From Desulfofustis sp964433645 (GTDB taxonomy: Bacteria > Desulfobacterota > Desulfobulbia > Desulfobulbales > Desulfocapsaceae): 56,393 bases of DNA. Below the pieces are notes generated by a model. The model was not told the DNA's origin. It ran no database searches and saw only the letters and a program-made list of their open reading frames with translations. Shown here in pieces: positions 25,598 through 34,128 of the stretch (positions are counted from its first letter, which is position 1; each line of letters opens with the position of its first letter). The stretch spans positions 1 through 56,393 of the forward strand of contig CAYSSK010000012.1 in assembly GCA_964433645.1 (NCBI GenBank), read 5' to 3'. Both the position numbers and the translations under genes were made by a program.

Positions 25598-27322
25598 ATG
25601 CGCTACTCACAGATGCTCGTACCAACCGTGAAAGAGGTGCCCGCCGAAGCGGAGGTGATCAGTCACCGGCTGTTGCTTCGCGCCGGTTGTATCCGGAAAC
25701 TGACGGCCGGTATCTATACCTATATGCCTTACGGCCTGTCGGCCATCCGCCGGGTCGAGACCATCGTTCGGGAGGAGATGAACCGGGCCGGTGCCCAGGA
25801 GCTGCTGATGCCGATGGTCCAGCCCGCCGATCTCTGGCAGGAGTCGGGGCGTCACGAGAAATACGGGCCGGAGCTGCTGCGGTTTCGTGACCGTCACGAT
25901 CGAGAGTCGTGTCTCGGGCCGACCCACGAAGAGGTGATCACCGATATCGCCCGTCGGGAGTTCCATTCCTATCGGGACCTGCCGGTCAATCTCTACCAGA
26001 TCCAGACCAAGTTCCGCGATGAGATCAGGCCCCGTTTCGGCTTGATGCGCGGCCGCGAGTTCATCATGAAGGATGCCTATTCCTTCGACGTCAGCGACCA
26101 GGCGGCTGAGGAGTCGTACCGCAAGATGTACGACGCCTACAACCGCATTTTTACCCGCTGCGGCCTTGATTTTCGCTGTGTTGAAGCCGATTCCGGCGCA
26201 ATCGGCGGCAGTTTCTCCCACGAGTTCATGGTCTTGGCTGCGACCGGAGAAGATACCATTGCCGTCTGCAACGACTGCAATTGGGCGGCGAATCTGGAAA
26301 AGGCGGTGATCCGTCCGGTCGAGACGCCGGCCGAGGCCACTGGTGATCAGTTTCCGGCCATGGAGCAGGTGGAGACGCCGGGGCAGCGTAAGGTCGAGAC
26401 GGTCTGCGAGTTTCTCGGTATTGCTCCGCAGCAGCTGGTCAAGACCATGGTCTACCTTGCCGATGGGGTTCCGGTTGCGGTCCTGCTCCGGGGCGATCGG
26501 ACGCTGGAAGAGGTCAAGCTGAAAAATCACCTCGGCGTCAAGGATCTCCGGTTGGCCGATGATCAGGAAGTCTACGATGCCACCGGTGTGCCGGTCGGGT
26601 ATCTCGGGCCGGTCGGTTTGACGATCCGGCTGCTGGCCGACCGGGAAGTCATGGGGTTGGGCGCGGTTATCGTCGGGGCCAACGAAAAGAACGCCCATTT
26701 ACGAAATGTCGTGCCCGGCCGCGACTTTCGGGCCGGCGAGGTGGTCGATCTGCGCCAGATCTGCGAGACCGACCCGTGCCCCGCTTGCGGTGGCACCTTG
26801 CGCCTGGTTCAGGGGATTGAAGTGGGGCACATTTTCAAACTGGGGACCGCCTATTCGGAGGCAATGAATGCCCGGTTCCAGGACCGGGAGGGTAATGATC
26901 TGCCTCTGGTCATGGGCTGCTACGGCATCGGTGTGAGCCGCGTGGTGGCAGCGGCCATTGAACAGAACCATGACGATGCCGGCATCATTTTCCCGGTTCC
27001 GTTGGCGCCGTATCAGGTCGTTATTTTAAATCTGGGCGTCAATGACGAGGCGATTACCGCAATGGCGGAGCGGTTGTACACCGAACTGGGCGCAGCCGGT
27101 ATCGACGTCTTTCTCGATGATCGTGACGAACGGCCCGGCAGCAAGTTCAAGGATGCCGATCTTCTCGGTTTCCCGTACCGCATCACGGTCGGTAAGCGAT
27201 TCGCGGAAAGCGGCCTCATCGAAGTGCGCCGCCGCCGCGACGGTTTTACCGAAGAGATTGAAGCGGCGGGGGTCGGCGAGCTGTTGCGGGCACGTCTTGA
27301 AGCGGAAGTCAGCAAGGATTGA
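25598..27322 (+). CDS. proS: Prolyl-tRNA synthetase, bacterial type with editing domain
   Basis: 574 residues from ATG 25598 (MRYSQMLVPTVKEVP) with GGAG at 25591-25594; an upstream frame from 25547 adds 17 unlikely residues. Class II motifs: motif 2 FRDEIRPRFGLMRGREF, motif 3 GCYGIGVSR. The INS editing domain, which removes Ala-tRNA(Pro), lies between about residues 225 and 400. C-terminal anticodon domain has RPGSKFKDADLLGFPYR. Confidence 0.97.
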   Translation: MRYSQMLVPTVKEVPAEAEVISHRLLLRAGCIRKLTAGIYTYMPYGLSAIRRVETIVREEMNRAGAQELLMPMVQPADLWQESGRHEKYGPELLRFRDRHDRESCLGPTHEEVITDIARREFHSYRDLPVNLYQIQTKFRDEIRPRFGLMRGREFIMKDAYSFDVSDQAAEESYRKMYDAYNRIFTRCGLDFRCVEADSGAIGGSFSHEFMVLAATGEDTIAVCNDCNWAANLEKAVIRPVETPAEATGDQFPAMEQVETPGQRKVETVCEFLGIAPQQLVKTMVYLADGVPVAVLLRGDRTLEEVKLKNHLGVKDLRLADDQEVYDATGVPVGYLGPVGLTIRLLADREVMGLGAVIVGANEKNAHLRNVVPGRDFRAGEVVDLRQICETDPCPACGGTLRLVQGIEVGHIFKLGTAYSEAMNARFQDREGNDLPLVMGCYGIGVSRVVAAAIEQNHDDAGIIFPVPLAPYQVVILNLGVNDEAITAMAERLYTELGAAGIDVFLDDRDERPGSKFKDADLLGFPYRITVGKRFAESGLIEVRRRRDGFTEEIEAAGVGELLRARLEAEVSKD

Positions 27323-27330
27323 TCTGAATT

Positions 27331-29514
27331 ATGCCCTACGGTTCGGTTATCCATCCGGGCGGGTTGAAGTTGCTGGCCGCCAATTATCTGCACGACATCG
27401 ACCTGTCGCCGATCGATAAGGCGTGGGAACTCGCCGTTCAGGTCCATCAGGGAGGCAAGCATTTTTCCGGCGAACCGTATCTGATCCACGTTCTGGAGGT
27501 GGCCTCGACGCTCGCTTCGATGCATCTCGATCTCGACACCATACTGGCCGGCCTGCTGCACGGTGCGTTGAAAAACGGCGTCAGCTTCGAGGATCTGGAG
27601 AAACAGTTCGGCAGCGATGTCGCCTATATCGTCAGTGGCACCACGAAGATCACCAGCGTCCAGTACAACAACAAGCTGACCAGCCAGGCGGAAAACGTCC
27701 GTCGCATGCTGCTGGCCATGGCCAAGGATATCAGGGTCCTGCTGGTCCGCCTGATCGACCGGTTGCAGGATATGTTGCTGCTCGATCTGGTCGATCGACC
27801 CCGGCAGCTGGAGGTGGCGCGGGAGACTATGGATCTGTTCGCCCCCCTGGCCGGCAGGTTGGGCATCGACTGGTTGAAGCGGCAGCTCGAGGATTTCTCG
27901 TTCAAATACCTCTATCCTGCCGAATACGACGACCTCAACGAACGGTTGGAAAGCTCGCTGGAAGAGCGGCAGCGCTACGTCGATGAGACAATCGCCATCC
28001 TCTACGCCAAGCTGCAAGAGGGTAATGTCAGACCGACCCGCATCCTCGGCCGGCCGAAACATCTCTATTCGATCTACAAGAAACTGATCGCCCAGAATAT
28101 CCCTTTGGAGCGGGTCTTCGACAAGGTCGCCTTTCGCATCATCGTCGGCAATGTCAAGGAGTGCTACGAGGCCCTCGGTATCATCCACGCCAGCTGGGCG
28201 CCGGTGCCCGGCCGGATCAAGGATTTTATCTCGGTACCCAAGGCCAACAATTATCAGTCGATGCACACCACCGTTGTCGGGCCGCACGAGCACTTCATCG
28301 AGATCCAGATTCGCACCGAAGAGATGGACCGTATCGCCCAGGAGGGAATCGCCGCCCATTGGGCCTATAAAGAAGGGCAGCAGGTAGACGATCGTGATGC
28401 CCGGCTGTTCAGGGAGTTGAAAAAACTTGTCACCTCCCTGCAAGATGTCGAGGATTCACGCGAGTTTCTGGAGAGTCTGCGTGGCGAGCTGCACGACCCC
28501 GAGGTATTCGCGCTGACCCCCAACGGCGAGGTCAAGGAATTCCCGGCCCGCAGTTGTCCGATCGACTTCGCTTACACGATCCATACCGAGGTCGGCGACC
28601 ACTGCGCCGGGGCAAAAGTGAACGGCCGCCTCGTGCCGCTCAAGTATGAACTGCAAAACGGCGACATCGTCGAAATTATCACGTCGTCGAACCAGCGACC
28701 CCGACGGGGGTGGCTGGACATGGTCAAGACCAGCCGGGCCCGGGCCCGGATCAGATCCTGGCTGAGGCGCGAGGAGAACGAGAAGGCCCTGCTGCTCGGC
28801 CGGGAGATCTGCGAGCGGGAGCTGAAAAAGCACGACATGACCTTGAAGCGGATGGTCAAGAGCGGCCATATCAAGCTGCTGCTCAAGACCCTGCGCTGCA
28901 ACAGCCTCGATGACATGCTGATCAAGGTCGGCAGCGGCGCGATCACCATCCAGAACCTGCTCAAGGCCCTTGATCCGCCGGAGATGCGCCAGGACAAGGA
29001 GGCCGCGGCCGAACAACTCAGTCCCGAGGAACTGGCGGCCTCGATGGTCAGTCAGCAGCGCGGCGCCGGCAGCCGGAGCGGGTCGGCGATCAGCATCGAC
29101 GGGATCGACGACATGCTCGCCAAGGTCAGCCTCTGCTGCCATCCGGTCCCCGGCGACCCGATAGTTGGATTCATTACGACCGGCCGCGGTGTTTCCGTGC
29201 ACAAAGCGGACTGCCCGAACCTGCTCAGTTCCGATCCGCAGCGCTGGATCGAGGTGTATTGGAACAATCCCGAGAGTCAACAATATCGGGCCGAAATACA
29301 GGTGGTCACGGACAATAGCAAAGGGATTTTCGTCGATATCAGTTCGGCCGTTGGGGCGGACCTCGCGACCATCGTCGAGATTTCCGCACATAAAACGCCG
29401 ACGGATACCGTTGAGTTTTCCATCGCGCTGGAAATCAGGGACCTGGAGCACCTGCAGGTGCTGCTCAAGCATCTTCGCCAGATGGAATCGGTGATTTCGG
29501 CGCGTCGGGTGTGA
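27331..29514 (+). CDS. RelA/SpoT family (p)ppGpp synthetase with degenerate hydrolase site
   Basis: 727 residues in the long Rel architecture: HD domain (about 30-200), synthetase (about 235-350: GRPKHLYSIYKK, GRIKDFISVPKANNYQSMHT, EIQIRT, GIAAHWAYK), TGS (about 390-450), zinc-finger/RIS region with CCHPVPGD, and C-terminal ACT. In the HD domain His53 remains, but the HD motif reads HG (residues 77-78), the usual ED at 81-82 is KN, the conserved Arg at 44 is His, and the DRLHNM motif is DRLQDM. These are the Mn-binding and catalytic residues of ppGpp hydrolase, so this is probably a synthetase only, RelA-like. It follows proS by 8 bases. Confidence 0.9.
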   Translation: MPYGSVIHPGGLKLLAANYLHDIDLSPIDKAWELAVQVHQGGKHFSGEPYLIHVLEVASTLASMHLDLDTILAGLLHGALKNGVSFEDLEKQFGSDVAYIVSGTTKITSVQYNNKLTSQAENVRRMLLAMAKDIRVLLVRLIDRLQDMLLLDLVDRPRQLEVARETMDLFAPLAGRLGIDWLKRQLEDFSFKYLYPAEYDDLNERLESSLEERQRYVDETIAILYAKLQEGNVRPTRILGRPKHLYSIYKKLIAQNIPLERVFDKVAFRIIVGNVKECYEALGIIHASWAPVPGRIKDFISVPKANNYQSMHTTVVGPHEHFIEIQIRTEEMDRIAQEGIAAHWAYKEGQQVDDRDARLFRELKKLVTSLQDVEDSREFLESLRGELHDPEVFALTPNGEVKEFPARSCPIDFAYTIHTEVGDHCAGAKVNGRLVPLKYELQNGDIVEIITSSNQRPRRGWLDMVKTSRARARIRSWLRREENEKALLLGREICERELKKHDMTLKRMVKSGHIKLLLKTLRCNSLDDMLIKVGSGAITIQNLLKALDPPEMRQDKEAAAEQLSPEELAASMVSQQRGAGSRSGSAISIDGIDDMLAKVSLCCHPVPGDPIVGFITTGRGVSVHKADCPNLLSSDPQRWIEVYWNNPESQQYRAEIQVVTDNSKGIFVDISSAVGADLATIVEISAHKTPTDTVEFSIALEIRDLEHLQVLLKHLRQMESVISARRV

Positions 29515-29547
29515 CCGGGCGGCAGGGCCGCAAGAGAGGATCAGGAC

Positions 29548-29997
29548 ATGGAGGGGTGCCCCGTTTGCGGGAATGAGGTTGCTCTTGAAGATACGACCTG
29601 CCCGTTCTGCGGTGCAACCATGGACCGGGGTGCCGGCAGCAGCCGGCAGTCGGCGCCGTTGTCCCGCACCGTCAACCTCAAACAGGGCCTGCCGGTGGTC
29701 GAGGTTGCGTTGCAGCGAATGAACGGTGAACTGGCCCTGGCCGAGGCGCTGGGCATCAAGATCCTCGTTTTCATTCACGGCTACGGCTCGTCCGGTAAGG
29801 GGGGCCGGATTCGTGATGAATGCCGGAAGGTTCTCGAAGAGATGGTCCACCACCGGCGCCTGCGGACGGTTATCGCCGGGGAAGAGTTTCACCGGCGAAC
29901 CGGCGCCGGCAAGATGCTGTTGCGCCGCTTTCCGCTTCTGGCGAATGACTGCGCGACGGTTTTCAATAATCCGGGAGTAACTATTGCCGTGCTGTAA
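29548..29997 (+). CDS. Zinc-ribbon protein with Smr-like domain
   Basis: 149 residues. Two CxxC pairs in the first 22 residues (CPVC, CPFC) make a zinc ribbon. Residues about 42-125 resemble a small MutS-related (Smr) domain: VNLKQGLPVVEVALQRM, then ILVFIHGYGSSGKGGRIRDE, where the HGxG loop and following helix are the family mark. Smr domains are often nucleases or RNA/DNA binders. AGGA precedes the ATG; it follows rel by 33 bases and may be co-transcribed. The Smr call is by eye. Confidence 0.6.
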   Translation: MEGCPVCGNEVALEDTTCPFCGATMDRGAGSSRQSAPLSRTVNLKQGLPVVEVALQRMNGELALAEALGIKILVFIHGYGSSGKGGRIRDECRKVLEEMVHHRRLRTVIAGEEFHRRTGAGKMLLRRFPLLANDCATVFNNPGVTIAVL

Positions 29998-30125
29998 GCG
30001 GAGCGGAGGCCTGAGTGTCTGGCCGCGCGCTCGCGGGGACGGCTTAACCGAAAGTTTCATGGTTCCCGCATCCGGCGGGAATCGAATCAACGGCAATCAT
30101 CGTATTGCCAAGCCAAGGAGATATC

Positions 30126-30833
30126 ATGAAGAATATTATGGCGGGCCTGGCACTTGGCCTCTTTCTGGTTCCGGCGGGCTTCACCGGTGCCGCCGTGGCG
30201 GCCGACGCAAGTCTGGAGACGCAAAAAGACAAAATCAGCTACAGCATGGGCCTTGACCTGGGGAATTATCTCAACGGGCTGGGCGGCAAAATCGACCTGG
30301 CGATTCTCAAGCAGGGCATCGACGACGGCTTCAGCGGGGCCGAACCGAAACTCTCCACCGAAGAGATCGAGGCGGCGCAGCAGGCGTTTGCCGCGGAGAT
30401 GCAGGTGGAGCAGCAGGCGATGCTGGCCGAGATGCAGCAGAAAAATGCCGCTGCGGGCCAGGTGTTTCTTGAAGAGAACAAGAAAAAAGATACGGTCACG
30501 GTCACCGAGAGCGGTTTGCAGTACGAAGTGCTGAAAGAAGGTGACGGCAAGAAGCCGGAGGCCACCGACAAGGTAAAAGTCGATTACGTCGGAACGCTGA
30601 TCAACGGCGATGAATTCGACAGTTCCATCAAGCGTGGCGAGCCGGCGGTGTTCACGGTCAACCAAGTGATCCCGGGCTGGAGCGAGGCGTTGCAGCTGAT
30701 GAGCGTCGGCTCCGAGTACCGGGTGGTGATTCCGTCCGAACTTGCCTACGGCGAGCAGGGCGCCTCACCGGTGATCGAGCCCAATTCGGTGCTGGTCTTC
30801 GAGATCAAACTGCTCGATATCATCGAGGAGTAG
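30126..30833 (+). CDS. Exported FKBP-type peptidyl-prolyl isomerase (Mip/FkpA-like)
   Basis: 235 residues from ATG 30126 with AAGGAG just upstream. A signal peptide (MKNIMAGLALGLFLVPAGF, cut probably after AVA-A) sends it to the periplasm. The N-terminal dimerisation domain has DKISYSMGLDLGNYL and a Gln/Glu-rich helix (about 85-125); the C-terminal FKBP domain has VKVDYVGTLINGDEFDSS, VIPGWSEALQLM and IPSELAYGEQG. Chaperone and prolyl isomerase for outer membrane or secreted proteins. Confidence 0.93.
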   Translation: MKNIMAGLALGLFLVPAGFTGAAVAADASLETQKDKISYSMGLDLGNYLNGLGGKIDLAILKQGIDDGFSGAEPKLSTEEIEAAQQAFAAEMQVEQQAMLAEMQQKNAAAGQVFLEENKKKDTVTVTESGLQYEVLKEGDGKKPEATDKVKVDYVGTLINGDEFDSSIKRGEPAVFTVNQVIPGWSEALQLMSVGSEYRVVIPSELAYGEQGASPVIEPNSVLVFEIKLLDIIEE

Positions 30834-30861
30834 CCGACCGGCAGCCTGATGCGGTTCACGC

Positions 30862-31080
30862 TCAGCGCACGCCGGCGCTGACGAACCGCGGATCTCCAGG
30901 TGCTCGGCAGTGCCGAGCACCTGGTGGCTCCGGCGCCTCGACCAGGTTCGGCTTGATCAATACCTGTTCGTGTCCGGTCAGAGAGTCGATCAGCCGGGCA
31001 TCATCGAGCAGCGGCGGCAGCACGTCGTGCCACCGACCGGCCTGTTCTGTCCAGACGATACCTGCAGCGGCGTCCATCAC
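30862..31080 (-). pseudogene. DUF362-like N-terminal fragment, truncated
   Basis: A 72-codon frame starting in the stop of the upstream activase-like gene (GTGATG overlap). The segment VLIKPNLVEAPEPP matches the KPN signature that opens DUF362 proteins, which are several hundred residues long and often carry ferredoxin-like clusters. Here the similarity stops at a near-perfect inverted repeat and the frame ends soon after; none of the other two frames up to 30834 continues it. Probably a gene end lost by deletion. The family call rests on a short motif. Confidence 0.4.
30896..30924. repeat. 14-bp perfect inverted repeat with 1-base spacer
   Basis: CCAGGTGCTCGGCA (30896-30909), one G, then its exact complement to 30924. 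It sits where the DUF362-like reading frame loses similarity. No T-run follows on either strand. Confidence 0.8.
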
Positions 31081-31742
31081 GGGCTACCCGAAGCGTCTAC
31101 CGGGGGCGGCAGCGACTGTTTCAGACCTTCCAGCAGGACCCAGCGTCCGAGCGGCTCCAGGCGGCAGGGAAACGATGAGGTGAACAACGGGTTGTTGCAC
31201 AGTCCGCCGGAGAGATAGAGGTGGCGCGGCCGGCCGGCGAACAGGTAGGCGTTCAGCGCAATCCCTTTGACGAAGCGAGCGACGGCTTCGGCCTCGCTCA
31301 TGCCGCCGATCACCGCATCGAAGATATGGCTCATGCCGAGTACGCCGCAGGTCACCGAAAAGGAGGTCGGCGGCACGCGCAGCGCGGTGAAGTCGAGATC
31401 ATAGTAGCGTTCCAGCAGTTCGATGGTAAAACCCATCGAGGCGCCGCACTCGGCGTTCCAGCCCATGTCCTTGACCACCCCGCTTTCATAACGGACGAAT
31501 TTGATGTCCCGGCTGCCGCAGTCCAGCAGCGTAAACGTGTCATCAGCGATCAGGCACCGGCCGCCCCGGGCCAGCGCTGTCAATTCGTTGACGTAGTGGG
31601 CGGCGAATCGTTTGCCGTTATGGCCGGTGGCCAGGTCGACCCGCAGGGTGCGATCGATGTCTTTGGTCGGCACCACCCGCGGGACCGAATCCGCGGTATC
31701 CAGCAGTTTGCAATAGGAGGTGCCGAAATCAGCCAGCAACAT
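31077..31742 (-). CDS. BadF/BadG/BcrA/BcrD-type ATPase, activase-like
   Basis: 221 residues from ATG 31742-31740 (MLLADFGTSYCKLLD); the frame is open further upstream but that part overlaps the preceding gene in another frame. ASKHA fold: phosphate-1 motif DFGTSYCK, phosphate-2 LLDCGSRDIKFV. The two Cys that bridge a [4Fe-4S] cluster across the dimer in 2-hydroxyacyl-CoA dehydratase activators are at matching places (NAECGASMG and FSVTCGVLGMSH). These ATPases drive low-potential electron transfer. It overlaps the upstream HGD-D-like gene by 14 bases. The substrate is unknown. Confidence 0.72.
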   Translation of the reverse strand: MLLADFGTSYCKLLDTADSVPRVVPTKDIDRTLRVDLATGHNGKRFAAHYVNELTALARGGRCLIADDTFTLLDCGSRDIKFVRYESGVVKDMGWNAECGASMGFTIELLERYYDLDFTALRVPPTSFSVTCGVLGMSHIFDAVIGGMSEAEAVARFVKGIALNAYLFAGRPRHLYLSGGLCNNPLFTSSFPCRLEPLGRWVLLEGLKQSLPPPVDASGSP

Positions 31743-32493
31743 CGAAGACCTCCGACAATTCGAGAAATGCCTGGATTTTTGCCTTGACGCTGCTGCCGGC
31801 GCTGACATCGCAGTCGACGTAGAGGGCGTGGGGGTGGCGGCCGGCCAGGTGCCGCGCCAGAGCGGTCTTGGCGCAGAACGACTGGGCGAAGAAGACGGTG
31901 GGGATCGCCGGGTTGAAATGCTCCTCGAGCTCGATATTGGCTGGTGTCTTGTTTTCCATGCAGCGACTCCAGCCATAGACGTGGGTCGTTTCCGGAAACA
32001 GCGACAGCAGCGAGAAATCGCGCGGCGGCACACCCCAGAAGCCGGCGGTCGGCGGGCAGGGCGGCAGCTTCTGAAGGGGCTCTGGGGCAGTCACCGAAGC
32101 GGTGATCGCCGCCAGTTTCTCCAGCAGCCCCATGCGAGTGCGGCAGACGGGCGCGCCAAAGTCGAGTCGGTCCCGGTTTCTGGTCCGGAAAATGGTCGTC
32201 CGCGGCAGTGAATCCTCGAGGATGGTGGCGGTATGCAGGGCGCTGTCGCACTTGCCCGGCCCGATATCGATGTAGATCTCGTCGAGATCGAGCGAGACGG
32301 CGTTAATCACAACGGTACGGAGAATGGCGCAATAGACCGAGGGCAGAAACGGCGAGGCGGCCTCGATACTGCTCTGCACGATCGGTTCGTCCAAATCGAA
32401 GATCAGCGCATTGTCCCGCCTGAGTTTTTTAATGATTTCAAGTGGGGGAACGCCGACGATACCGGTCCTTTTCCGGGTCGCTCCATTTTTCAT
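31729..32493 (-). CDS. Cys-rich protein resembling 2-hydroxyacyl-CoA dehydratase D component (HgdB-like)
   Basis: 254 residues from ATG 32493 (MKNGATRKRTGIVGVPPLE); an upstream extension to 32556 runs into lptG. The pattern FLPSVYCAILR followed about 30 residues later by GPGKCDSALH resembles the HGD-D family, where such Cys bind a [4Fe-4S] cluster, and further Cys occur in APVCRTR, YGWSRCMEN and QSFCAKT. HGD-D proteins work with activase ATPases like the next gene. It is shorter than classic dehydratase subunits (about 380-430 residues). Ten bases separate it from the lptG stop. Family assignment is tentative. Confidence 0.45.
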   Translation of the reverse strand: MKNGATRKRTGIVGVPPLEIIKKLRRDNALIFDLDEPIVQSSIEAASPFLPSVYCAILRTVVINAVSLDLDEIYIDIGPGKCDSALHTATILEDSLPRTTIFRTRNRDRLDFGAPVCRTRMGLLEKLAAITASVTAPEPLQKLPPCPPTAGFWGVPPRDFSLLSLFPETTHVYGWSRCMENKTPANIELEEHFNPAIPTVFFAQSFCAKTALARHLAGRHPHALYVDCDVSAGSSVKAKIQAFLELSEVFDVAG

Positions 32494-32503
32494 CGGGTCT
32501 CTG

Positions 32504-33583
32504 TCAGCTGTCGAGTTCTTTGAGAAGATAGATGCCGATCGCGGAAAAAACGACATGAACGATCACCGCGGCCGGCAGTGGCGGCATATAGCCGGCCTTG
32601 GCGAAGGTCTGCAATGCGCCCCAGGCACCCCACGCGGCAAACGCCATGAAGCAACTGATGGGAATGGCGATGGACAGATCTTTTCCCCATCTCTGATAAG
32701 ACAAGATAAGAATCGGTAACCCGAGGAGCAAGAGCGGCAGGCCGAGGAGCAGATAAGAGAGGCGGCCGTAGAACTCAACCCGTGCCTTGAGTTGTTCGGT
32801 CCGTGTTTCCTGTTTGCCGATTGCAAAAAACAGCTCGGTCAGCGACATTTCCGCCGACTCGTATTCCGGAACGAGAAAGTCTTCGGGAGATTCCGGCAGG
32901 GTCTGCATCAAATTGCGGAATTGTTCGACATGGAAATCACCGTGGTCCTGGCGGGTGATCTGGCCGCGAATCAGTTTCCACTCGGGGTCTTCCCAGTCGG
33001 CAAATGCGGCGACGACCATCGTTCTGACGTTATAGTTCTCGTCCCAGGTCGAATAGGAGAAATCCTTGAATACCAGTTTTTCCTTGTTCGGCCACTGGAA
33101 CGAGTAGAAACCTTCCGTGCCTTTGTAGTAATAACGACCGTTGCGGAAAATGCCGAGCGGCACCTTGCCGCGAATCTGCTCGTGCCAGATATCGTTGGTT
33201 GTGGCGATGGTCTTGGGCAGGATAGTCTGGGCGGTGGTGATGAACAGCCCGGTAAGGATCAGCGAGCCGACCAGGATCGGCCGGATGATCCGGCGCAGCG
33301 GGATGCCGGTGGCCTTCAGGGCCAGCAACTCGTTGTTATGATTGAGCAGGCCGAGGGTGACGACGCCGGAGAGCAGGATCAGAATCGGGCTGAGTTGATC
33401 GACGATGTACGGAATGTTGAGCAGAAAAAACTGGGCGACCAGCGACATCGGCTTGCCGGCATCAGCGAAATGATCGAACTTCTCGAAAAAGTCGATCAAC
33501 AGGTAGAGCGCCGCAAACCCGACGGTCAGCGTCAGGAAGTGCCGGGTAAACTGCGCCAGAAGATAGCGGGTCAGCAGGTGCAT
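32504..33583 (-). CDS. LptF/LptG family lipopolysaccharide export permease
   Basis: 359 residues. Six membrane helices in the 3+3 layout of LptF/LptG: helices near 12-32, 52-75 and 95-115, a large periplasmic jellyroll about 125-270, then three helices at the end (LLLGLPLLLLGLPILIL and onward). The conserved LLNHNNELLALKATGIPLRRI cytoplasmic coupling helix is clear. It moves LPS with LptB and a partner permease, which is not in this window. It leads the minus-strand unit that continues into the HGD-D-like and activase-like genes. Confidence 0.85.
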   Translation of the reverse strand: MHLLTRYLLAQFTRHFLTLTVGFAALYLLIDFFEKFDHFADAGKPMSLVAQFFLLNIPYIVDQLSPILILLSGVVTLGLLNHNNELLALKATGIPLRRIIRPILVGSLILTGLFITTAQTILPKTIATTNDIWHEQIRGKVPLGIFRNGRYYYKGTEGFYSFQWPNKEKLVFKDFSYSTWDENYNVRTMVVAAFADWEDPEWKLIRGQITRQDHGDFHVEQFRNLMQTLPESPEDFLVPEYESAEMSLTELFFAIGKQETRTEQLKARVEFYGRLSYLLLGLPLLLLGLPILILSYQRWGKDLSIAIPISCFMAFAAWGAWGALQTFAKAGYMPPLPAAVIVHVVFSAIGIYLLKELDS

Positions 33584-34128
33584 GGCGCCGCCGAGGATCG
33601 TTTTGTCATGGTGTAAGACAGCTGCCGGAGTGTTCGTGCTGTGGGCTGGATGTTGGTTAGCTTTGTCGTGCGTTAATCAGCTCAATTACCTACCATTTCG
33701 ATGCCGGTTCCGTCAAGGTAAAGCACTGCCCGGCGTGGCCGATCACCACGAAGGGGAGCGCACCGGACGAGCCGAGGCGAGTCGCTTGATGGCGAGTATT
33801 TAAGAATGCTGATTGTATCTATTATAACAATGGGTTAATCGCTTTGCCCTTGATTCGAGCCGGTATTTGCACTATCATTATTTCTGATGTGCAGCAGCTG
33901 TCCGACACTTCCTGTTTTTCCAATGTGTTGGGCAGCTTTTCTGTCTCGTTGTCGGCACGGAATCTGGCGAGGCGAAAACCAACAGGAGGTGGCTGACTGA
34001 TACCTTTTCAGCGAAACCCGGATGTGCTCAAACATTCCGGAGCGATTGCTGCAGGTAAAGCCGGTGGCGGGGAAGCACGCGTCTGACGCCGCAACGGCTT
34101 GAGAGGGTAAGGTCAACAGTTACCATTC
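33584..34128. other. 545-base divergent intergenic region
   Basis: Lies between the minus-strand lptG-type gene and the plus-strand DHH gene. I find no convincing gene; the frames present have no recognisable protein. An AT-rich patch at 33800-33835 with TATTATAAC could hold a promoter, and the roughly 300 bases after it are G/C-rich with several short inverted repeats, possibly a structured leader. I could not match it to a known riboswitch. Confidence 0.4.

Noticed and set aside
24372..25625. 417-codon minus-strand frame opposite ispG
   Set aside because: Antisense shadow of a well conserved gene; no recognisable protein.
27013..28443. 476-codon minus-strand frame opposite proS end and rel
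   Set aside because: Antisense shadow; no ribosome-binding site or family.
28456..30096. 546-codon minus-strand frame opposite rel and the Smr-like gene
   Set aside because: Antisense shadow typical of GC-rich coding DNA; Pro/His/Arg-rich, no domain, and the plus strand has clear genes.
33700..33790. Possible SRP RNA or 6S RNA
   Set aside because: The GGAAGGAAGCAGCC-type SRP core is missing and no long closed stem was seen.
33835..34116. 93-codon minus-strand frame in the divergent gap
   Set aside because: No family, no clear ribosome-binding site.
33960..34128. Possible c-di-GMP (GEMM), glycine or cobalamin riboswitch
   Set aside because: Short strings such as AAAGCC were checked against the conserved cores as remembered; the core order does not match any of them.
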